NCBI RefSeq assembly: GCF_037023745.1
Contig: NZ_CP146101.1
Location: forward strand, 2,720,001-2,784,000
From: Streptomyces sp. SCSIO 30461
Lineage (GTDB): Bacteria; Actinomycetota; Actinomycetes; Streptomycetales; Streptomycetaceae
DNA: 64,000 nt
Direction of reading: 5' to 3'
Below are positions 59,346-64,000 of this stretch, one piece after another (positions within the stretch are counted from its first letter, which is position 1; each line of letters starts with the position of its first letter). The notes below the pieces were generated by a model. It searched no databases. It saw nothing but the letters and a program-made list of their open reading frames with translations, and was not told the DNA's origin. A program made the position numbers and the translations under genes.

Positions 59346-61427
59346 TCACTCCTTCACATGCGCGATCAGCAGTGCCACATCGTCCTGATCGGTCCCGGCG
59401 CGAAGCGACTCGAGCAGCCGGTCGCACGTCTCCTCAAGGCCCGCACGGGGCCCGTCGAGCAGTCCGAGAAGCACGTTGAGCCGGGCGTCGATGTCCTCGT
59501 CTCGGGTCTCCACCAGCCCGTCCGTGTAGAGCACGAGGCGATCACCCGGATCGACGTCCACGGTCACCGCGCGGAACGGGACCCCGCCCACGCCGAGCGG
59601 TGCGCCGGTGGGCAGTTCGAGCAGTTGCGGCGGACCCTCGGGCCTTACCAGCACCGGGGGCAGGTGCCCCGCGGCTGCGATCGTGCAGTGGCCCTGGTGG
59701 GGGTCGTAGAGCGCGTACAGGCAGGTGGCGATGTACGACCCGAGACCGATGGTGATGTCGTCGAGGTGGCGCAGCACCTGCGCCGGATCGAGGTCGAGCG
59801 CCGACAGGGTGCGGGTGGCCGTGCGCAACTGGCCCATCGCGGTCGCGGCATTGATCCCGCTGCCCATCACATCCCCGACCACCAGCGCGGTCCGGTCCCC
59901 GCTCAGGGGCAGGATGTCGTACCAGTCGCCGCCGACCTCGCTCGCGGCACCGGCCGGCTGGTAGCGGGAGGCGACCTCCAGGCCGGTCACCGGTGGGGGC
60001 TGCTGGGGCAGCAGACTGCGCTGGAGGGTCAGCGCGGTGTTGCGCTGCTGCTGGTACCAGCGTGCGTTGTCGATGCACACGGCCGCCCGTGCGGCCAGCT
60101 CGGAGGCGAGCAGCACGTCGTCCGAGTCGAAGGGCAGCTGGTTGCGGAACCGCTTGAGGTCGAGCGCCCCGAGCACCTCACCCCGTGCGATCAGTGGCAC
60201 GGCGAGATACGAGTGCACTCCCGCCTCGGCGAGCAGGACGGCGGCGTCGGCATCGCGCGCGATGCTGAGCAGATCGTCCTCGTCCACATGCGGGATGACC
60301 ACCGGGGTGCCCGTCCGCACGCACCTGGTGACCAGCCGGGCGGCGTCGTACCGGGCCAGCTCACCGGGCTGGTCGGCCGCCTGTAGCGCGGGTGTCGGCT
60401 CCGCGACGGTGACCGCGAGTGCGCGTATCACCGCCCGGCCGCCTGCCGGGATCTGTTCCCGGCGGCCCTCGACGGCCGAGTCCAGTACATCCACGGCCGC
60501 GATGTCGGCGAGCTCCGGCACCGCGATGTCGGCGAGCTCCCGCGCCGTCTGCCGCAGGTCCAGCGTGGTGCCGACGCGTACCGCCGCGTCGGCCATCGTC
60601 GTCAGCCTCCGCCGGGCCCGCTCGGCGGCCTTGGCGGCGTGGTGTCTGTCGGTCACGTCCACGACCGAGGCGGCAAGGCCGAGGATCCGTCCTCCGGGGT
60701 CCTCCAGCCGGTACAGGGAGACCGACCAGGCCCGCTCGGTGTCGGGCTCGGCCGGGGTACGCCCGACGACCTGCCGGTCCAGCACCGGCGTGCCGGTGTC
60801 CAGGACCTTCCGCATCGAGACCTCGATCGTGCCGTCGTCCTGGAACGGCAGGGTCTCGCCGGCCGGGCGGCCGATCTGCTCGGCGGCCGGGACGCCGTTG
60901 ATCCGTTCCAGCGCGGCGTTGACGGCGACGTAGCGCAGATCGACGTCCAGCACCGCGAGCCCGATGGGGGACTGGTCCACCAGGCGCACGGACAGCGCGA
61001 GGTCTCGCTCGACCCGGCGCAGCGTGGACTGCTCGGTGGCCAGCCCGAGGGCGTAGTAGCCGCCGTCTACGTCCTGGAGGCGCATGTTGCGCATCTCCAG
61101 GTACCGGATTCCGCCGTCCTTGTGCAGGATCGGGAAGACCCCGGCCCAGCTCTCACCGCTGCCCATGACCTGGGCGAACAGATGCACCACCAGGTCGACG
61201 TGCTCGTCGGCCACCAGCAGCCGGGCCGCGTACTGGCCCAGTGCCTCCTCCGCCGTGTAGCCCAGAAGCTGTTCCGCCTGCGGGCTCCACAGGGCGATCT
61301 GCCCCTCGGAGTCGAGCACGATCGCCGCCATCCGCAGGACGTCCAGCAGACCTCCCGGCGGGGCAGGCCCGAACTCCATCTGGCCGACCGGTGCCGGGCC
61401 AGCGGAGAACCCGTCCGTGCCACCCAT
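59346..61427 (-). CDS. PAS-GAF-SpoIIE protein phosphatase
   Basis: A 693-residue signalling phosphatase: PAS 1 (about 30-140, 'ALWSPQAEQLLGYTAEEALG'), PAS 2 (about 150-260, 'LVDQSPIGLAVLDVDLRYVA'), GAF (about 285-460, 'AEAGVHSYLAVPLIARGEVLG') and a C-terminal PP2C/SpoIIE domain (about 480-690, 'EVGGDWYDILPLSGDR', 'GDVMGSG', 'GLVETRDEDIDARL', 'DDVALLIAHV'). Such proteins dephosphorylate anti-anti-sigma factors in stress and development pathways. No kinase or anti-sigma partner is adjacent. ATG start; upstream DNA contains repeat arrays. Confidence 0.93.
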   Translation of the reverse strand: MGGTDGFSAGPAPVGQMEFGPAPPGGLLDVLRMAAIVLDSEGQIALWSPQAEQLLGYTAEEALGQYAARLLVADEHVDLVVHLFAQVMGSGESWAGVFPILHKDGGIRYLEMRNMRLQDVDGGYYALGLATEQSTLRRVERDLALSVRLVDQSPIGLAVLDVDLRYVAVNAALERINGVPAAEQIGRPAGETLPFQDDGTIEVSMRKVLDTGTPVLDRQVVGRTPAEPDTERAWSVSLYRLEDPGGRILGLAASVVDVTDRHHAAKAAERARRRLTTMADAAVRVGTTLDLRQTARELADIAVPELADIAAVDVLDSAVEGRREQIPAGGRAVIRALAVTVAEPTPALQAADQPGELARYDAARLVTRCVRTGTPVVIPHVDEDDLLSIARDADAAVLLAEAGVHSYLAVPLIARGEVLGALDLKRFRNQLPFDSDDVLLASELAARAAVCIDNARWYQQQRNTALTLQRSLLPQQPPPVTGLEVASRYQPAGAASEVGGDWYDILPLSGDRTALVVGDVMGSGINAATAMGQLRTATRTLSALDLDPAQVLRHLDDITIGLGSYIATCLYALYDPHQGHCTIAAAGHLPPVLVRPEGPPQLLELPTGAPLGVGGVPFRAVTVDVDPGDRLVLYTDGLVETRDEDIDARLNVLLGLLDGPRAGLEETCDRLLESLRAGTDQDDVALLIAHVKE

Positions 61428-61580
61428 GCCCAGCAGCTCCTCCCGCCGTCACGGCGTGCTCCTACCGTCCCCCTGACCGCGCGCGTTCCATACTCCCCCC
61501 GCGACCATGGACACGCACCCCCCGCGCACGGATCGGGACAGGGCCGTAACCCTCGGAGAGTTCCCCCGATCGGCTCCCGC

Positions 61581-61668
61581 AGCCCCGTAGCCCCGCAGCC
61601 CCGCAGCCCCGCAGCCCCGCAGCCCCGCAGCCCCGCAGCCCCGCAGCCCCGCAGCCCCGCAGCCCCAC
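61581..61668. repeat. AGCCCCGC octanucleotide array, 11 units
   Basis: Eleven consecutive 8-bp units; the first (AGCCCCGT) and last (AGCCCCAC) differ by one base. It sits in the 415-bp spacer between the divergent phosphatase and RpiR genes. Open frames across it encode only simple repeats and are not genes. Slipped-strand changes are likely. Confidence 0.92.
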
Positions 61669-61673
61669 CGGCC

Positions 61674-61715
61674 GACCTCGCAGGTCCGCCGACCGACCTC
61701 GCAGGTCCGCCGACC
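61674..61715. repeat. Two 21-bp tandem repeats next to the octanucleotide array
   Basis: Two exact copies of a unit beginning GACCTCGCAGGTCCGCC and ending GACC, with an internal GACCT/AGGTC inverted repeat, so each copy could be a protein-binding site. It lies 6 bp beyond the octanucleotide array and about 130 bp upstream of the RpiR gene. Confidence 0.75.
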
Positions 61716-61842
61716 GGTCCGGTGCGCAGACATCGAGGCCCTGTGACCCCCTGCGCGCGGGGCGATCACCTTCCGTCGCCCGCCCCAGGCCACAGCCGGG
61801 GGCGCTATGTTGAGCACGAATGGGACATGAAGGAGGCACACG

Positions 61843-62769
61843 GTGCCGTCAGGACAGCAGCAGGCGCGGGCACAGGCCTCCGCGATCACACCGGGACGGC
61901 ATGCCCCGGACGCGGAACCGTCCCCGGCGGACAAGGTCCGTGCGCTGTTCGGCGGTCACCGCTTGTCTCCGGGGCAGCGACGCATCGCGCAGTACATCAC
62001 CGACCATCTGACCGAGGCCGCGTTCCTGTCCATCACGGACCTCGCGGAGCGAGTCGGGGTCAGCCAGCCCTCCGTCACCCGCTTCGCTTCCTCGCTGGGC
62101 TTCAGCGGCTATCCCGCGCTCCGTGAAGCCCTCCAGCCGATCGCCCTGAGCGCCGTGGCGGGTGCCCAGGACACGGGCGAGGCGGACCGCCGCAACGAAC
62201 TCCAGGCGGCCGTGGACGCCGAGATCGCCAATCTGGAGAGCCTGCGCCGCGTGCTCGCCAACCCCGACCAGGTGCTCGCCCTCGGTCGTGCGCTGGCCCA
62301 ATCGGTACCCTTGACGATCCTGGGTCTGCGTATCTCCGCCTCGCTCGCGGAGTACTTCGCGTACGCCGCCAGGCGTATCCACCCGGATGTGCGGCTGGTC
62401 TCCCGCGGTGGCAGCGTGGCCTATGACGCACTGCTCCAGTCCCGGGAGGCGGGCGGCACCTGGGTGCTCGCGTTCGCGATGCCGCGGCACGCCAAGGAGA
62501 CCCTGGCAGCGGTTCGGGCTGCCCGCCGTACGGGGCTCCGCACGGCTCTGATCACGGATCTCACGCTGGGTCCGCTCGTCGACGAGGCTGATGTGACCCT
62601 CACCGCGGCAACAGGATCACGCCTTGTTTTCGATTCGTACGCGGCGCCGGGTGTGCTCTCCGCCGCCGTGCTCCAAGCCATGGCGGACGCCGACCCGGAG
62701 CGCACGCAAACCCGCCTTGAGCAGTACGAGCAGGCAGCAGAGCAGCACGACTTCTTCCTGGAGGACTGA
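61843..62769 (+). CDS. MurR/RpiR family regulator with SIS domain
   Basis: A 308-residue sugar-phosphate-responsive regulator. The N-terminal HTH is at about 35-110 ('LSPGQRRIAQYITDHLTEAAF', 'SITDLAERVGVSQPSVTRFA') and the SIS domain at about 150-290 ('LTILGLRISASLAEYFAYAA', 'ETLAAVRAARRTGLRTALIT'). Targets of the family are amino-sugar or carbohydrate genes; glgX lies downstream on the same strand. The GTG has AAGGAGG 6-7 nt upstream. An AT-rich palindrome follows the gene and might be its own binding site. Confidence 0.9.
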   Translation: MPSGQQQARAQASAITPGRHAPDAEPSPADKVRALFGGHRLSPGQRRIAQYITDHLTEAAFLSITDLAERVGVSQPSVTRFASSLGFSGYPALREALQPIALSAVAGAQDTGEADRRNELQAAVDAEIANLESLRRVLANPDQVLALGRALAQSVPLTILGLRISASLAEYFAYAARRIHPDVRLVSRGGSVAYDALLQSREAGGTWVLAFAMPRHAKETLAAVRAARRTGLRTALITDLTLGPLVDEADVTLTAATGSRLVFDSYAAPGVLSAAVLQAMADADPERTQTRLEQYEQAAEQHDFFLED

Positions 62770-62815
62770 CCGGCCGAGAGCGCGAAGGCATGGGCGTTTT
62801 CAGCCATCAGTCAGC

Positions 62816-62863
62816 ATGAAATTTTTCATACGCTTGCTTACTTGGCAGTATATTTATTTACTG
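62816..62863. promoter_or_regulatory. AT-rich regulatory island with two palindromes before glgX
   Basis: ATGAAA-TT-TTTCAT (62816-62829) and CAGTA, 8 nt, TACTG (62846-62863) lie within about 50 bp of very AT-rich DNA, with TATATTTAT available as a -10 region. This is far below the local GC level. The first palindrome resembles sites used by RpiR-type regulators; the adjacent RpiR gene is a natural candidate. It is 220 bp upstream of glgX. Confidence 0.55.
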
Positions 62864-62916
62864 TCCCTGGCACCCGGACGGCACTCCTCCTCGTCGGACC
62901 CACGGTGTTCTGTTCC

Positions 62917-62943
62917 GGGCACTCCGCTCCCCTCGGAGTGCCC
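62917..62943 (+). terminator. Hairpin between the AT-rich island and glgX
   Basis: Arms GGGCACTCC and GGAGTGCCC, 9 bp perfect, with a 9-nt loop. A transcript starting in the AT-rich island would reach it after about 60-80 nt, so it may be an attenuator for glgX, the end of a small RNA, or simply a terminator of the RpiR transcript. Confidence 0.55.
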
Positions 62944-63082
62944 GACCCGGTGGCCTCGGTCAACCCCTGGGCCGGGGCCACCGGGCCGTACAGCCCGGCT
63001 GACGGCTGTCCGGGGACACACTGACCCAGACACGCTGAGCCGGTGATCCGCGGCGGACGGGAAACGGGCTACGGTCACCGAG

Positions 63083-64000
63083 GTGAAGACTCGCCCCGGT
63101 CGTCCCTGCCCCCTCGGCGCCACCTACGACGGCACCGGCACCAACTTCGCCCTGTTCTCGGAGGTGGCCGAGAAGGTCGAGCTCTGTCTGATCGACGACG
63201 CAGGCGCCGAAGAACGTCTCGCGCTGACCGAAGTCGACGGCTTCATCTGGCACAGCTACCTACCGCGGGTGGAACCCGGGCAGCGCTACGGGTTCCGGGT
63301 ACACGGGCCCTTCCGACCCGGCAAGGGCCACCGCTGCAACCCCGCGAAACTCCTCCTCGATCCCTACGCCAAGGCCATCGACGGGCAGATCGACGGACAT
63401 CCCTCGCTGTTCGGCCACCGGCTCGACCGGCCCGGCGAAGCCGGTGAACCGGACGTACCCGACAGCAGCGACAACCTCGGCCACACGCCGCTGTCCGTGG
63501 TGACCAACGCCTTCTTCGACTGGGGCAACGACCGGCCGCCCAGCCGCCCGTACCACGAGTCCGTGATCTACGAGGCCCATGTGAAGGGCCTCACCCGGAC
63601 CCACCCCGGACTGCCCGATGCCATCCGCGGCACCTACGCGGGGATCGGGCACCCGGCGGTCATCGAGCACCTCACCGCGCTCGGGGTCACGGCGATCGAG
63701 CTGATGCCTGTGCACCAGTTCGTCCAGGACGGGCATCTGCGGCAGCTCGGGCTGTCCAACTACTGGGGCTACAACACCATCGGATTCTTCGCACCGCACA
63801 ACGCCTATGCCTCCACCGGTAGCCGCGGCCAGCAGGTGACCGAGTTCAAGAGTATGGTCAAGGCCCTGCACGAGGCCGGCATCGAGGTCATCCTCGACGT
63901 CGTCTACAACCACACCGCCGAAGGCAACGAACGCGGCCCCACGCTGTCGTTCAAGGGCATCGACAACGCCGCTTACTACCGGCTGGTGGACGGCGACCGC
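63083..64000 (+). CDS. glgX: Glycogen debranching enzyme GlgX, 3' end outside the window
   Basis: GlgX hydrolyses alpha-1,6 branches of glycogen phosphorylase limit dextrin. The 306 visible residues have the N-terminal CBM48 domain ('PLGATYDGTGTNFALFSEVA', 'GQRYGFRVHGPFRPGKGHR') and the start of the GH13 barrel ('VIYEAHVKGLTRTHPGLP', 'GVTAIELMPVHQFV', 'NYWGYNTIGFFAPH', 'EVILDVVYNHTAEGN', the last containing conserved region I). Later catalytic residues lie past base 64000. The GTG is the only start directly before the domain; ribosome-binding support (GAG just upstream) is weak. Confidence 0.93.
   Translation, partial: MKTRPGRPCPLGATYDGTGTNFALFSEVAEKVELCLIDDAGAEERLALTEVDGFIWHSYLPRVEPGQRYGFRVHGPFRPGKGHRCNPAKLLLDPYAKAIDGQIDGHPSLFGHRLDRPGEAGEPDVPDSSDNLGHTPLSVVTNAFFDWGNDRPPSRPYHESVIYEAHVKGLTRTHPGLPDAIRGTYAGIGHPAVIEHLTALGVTAIELMPVHQFVQDGHLRQLGLSNYWGYNTIGFFAPHNAYASTGSRGQQVTEFKSMVKALHEAGIEVILDVVYNHTAEGNERGPTLSFKGIDNAAYYRLVDGDR

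Noticed and set aside
61581..61715. CRISPR-like direct repeats
   Set aside because: Units are 8 and 21 bp, contiguous, with no spacers and no cas genes.
61449..61934. Open frames encoding GCGAAGLR or PAAPQPRS repeats
   Set aside because: They are direct translations of the 8-bp array in different frames, without start signals or domains.
62816..63046. 76-codon ORF starting inside the AT-rich palindrome, with a TTA codon
   Set aside because: No ribosome-binding site, only the first 16 codons are AT-rich, and the rest is low-complexity; it looks like promoter DNA.

Overview
The window is high-GC actinobacterial chromosome, almost certainly Streptomyces. The evidence is frequent GTG/TTG starts, the gene families present (streptophobe, SPW-repeat, DUF2637 and DUF6777 proteins, RppA/CYP158A, a SpoIIE-type phosphatase), a rare TTA leucine codon, and an actinobacterial sulfur-operon leader peptide. 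I found no tRNA, rRNA, CRISPR array or prophage.

Layout. 1-3.9 kb is an assimilatory sulfate reduction operon on the minus strand: leader peptide, sulfite reductase, small zinc protein, cysH, cysC, cysD. The genes are joined by 1-4 base overlaps and cysD runs off the left edge. 4.1-11.3 kb holds a GNAT acetyltransferase, a GAF-domain regulator with helically phased repeats upstream, an AidB-like acyl-CoA dehydrogenase, a YihY/BrkB membrane protein and an OmpR/HisKA two-component pair. 11.7-16.7 kb is a tetrahydroxynaphthalene/flaviolin pigment locus: rppA, a CYP158A-like P450 and a MomA-like cupin on the minus strand, with a second, divergent P450 and an acyl-CoA carboxylase epsilon-like protein. 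16.7-19.1 kb has an NAD-kinase-like/SPFH pair and a divergent DUF488 gene, with inverted-repeat operators between them. 19.3-33.1 kb mixes VOC, tandem-XRE, RsgA, PNPOx-like, DUF456, LuxR-type, PP2C-like, a decayed pyruvate oxidase, a HATPase, DUF2637, a FhuF-like ferric reductase under an iron box, and a GntR regulator.

33.5-38.9 kb has an NAD malic enzyme followed by a scar in which truncated IS1182- and IS701-type transposases are joined, then a metallophosphoesterase, a TPR-like protein and a small zinc-ribbon protein. 39-48 kb is a purine catabolism island: PucR regulator, three xanthine dehydrogenase subunits, an NCS2 purine permease and the XdhC maturation factor. 48-59.3 kb carries PRC-barrel, a broken DUF6328 gene, an FHA-ABC transporter, membrane and secreted proteins, a FUSC transporter, a DMT exporter and an SPW protein. 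59.3-64 kb has a PAS/GAF/PP2C phosphatase, an octanucleotide repeat array, an RpiR regulator, an AT-rich regulatory island and the 5' part of glgX.

I see no clearly novel multi-gene machine. The most interesting signals are regulatory: the sulfur leader peptide, the SPFH/NAD-kinase operators, the phased repeats before the GAF regulator, and the AT-rich island with a hairpin before glgX. Next come the two-P450 rppA locus with its carboxylase-epsilon-like neighbour, and several octanucleotide tandem arrays in intergenic DNA. Starts were chosen by ribosome-binding sites and family alignment from memory; no database search was run.
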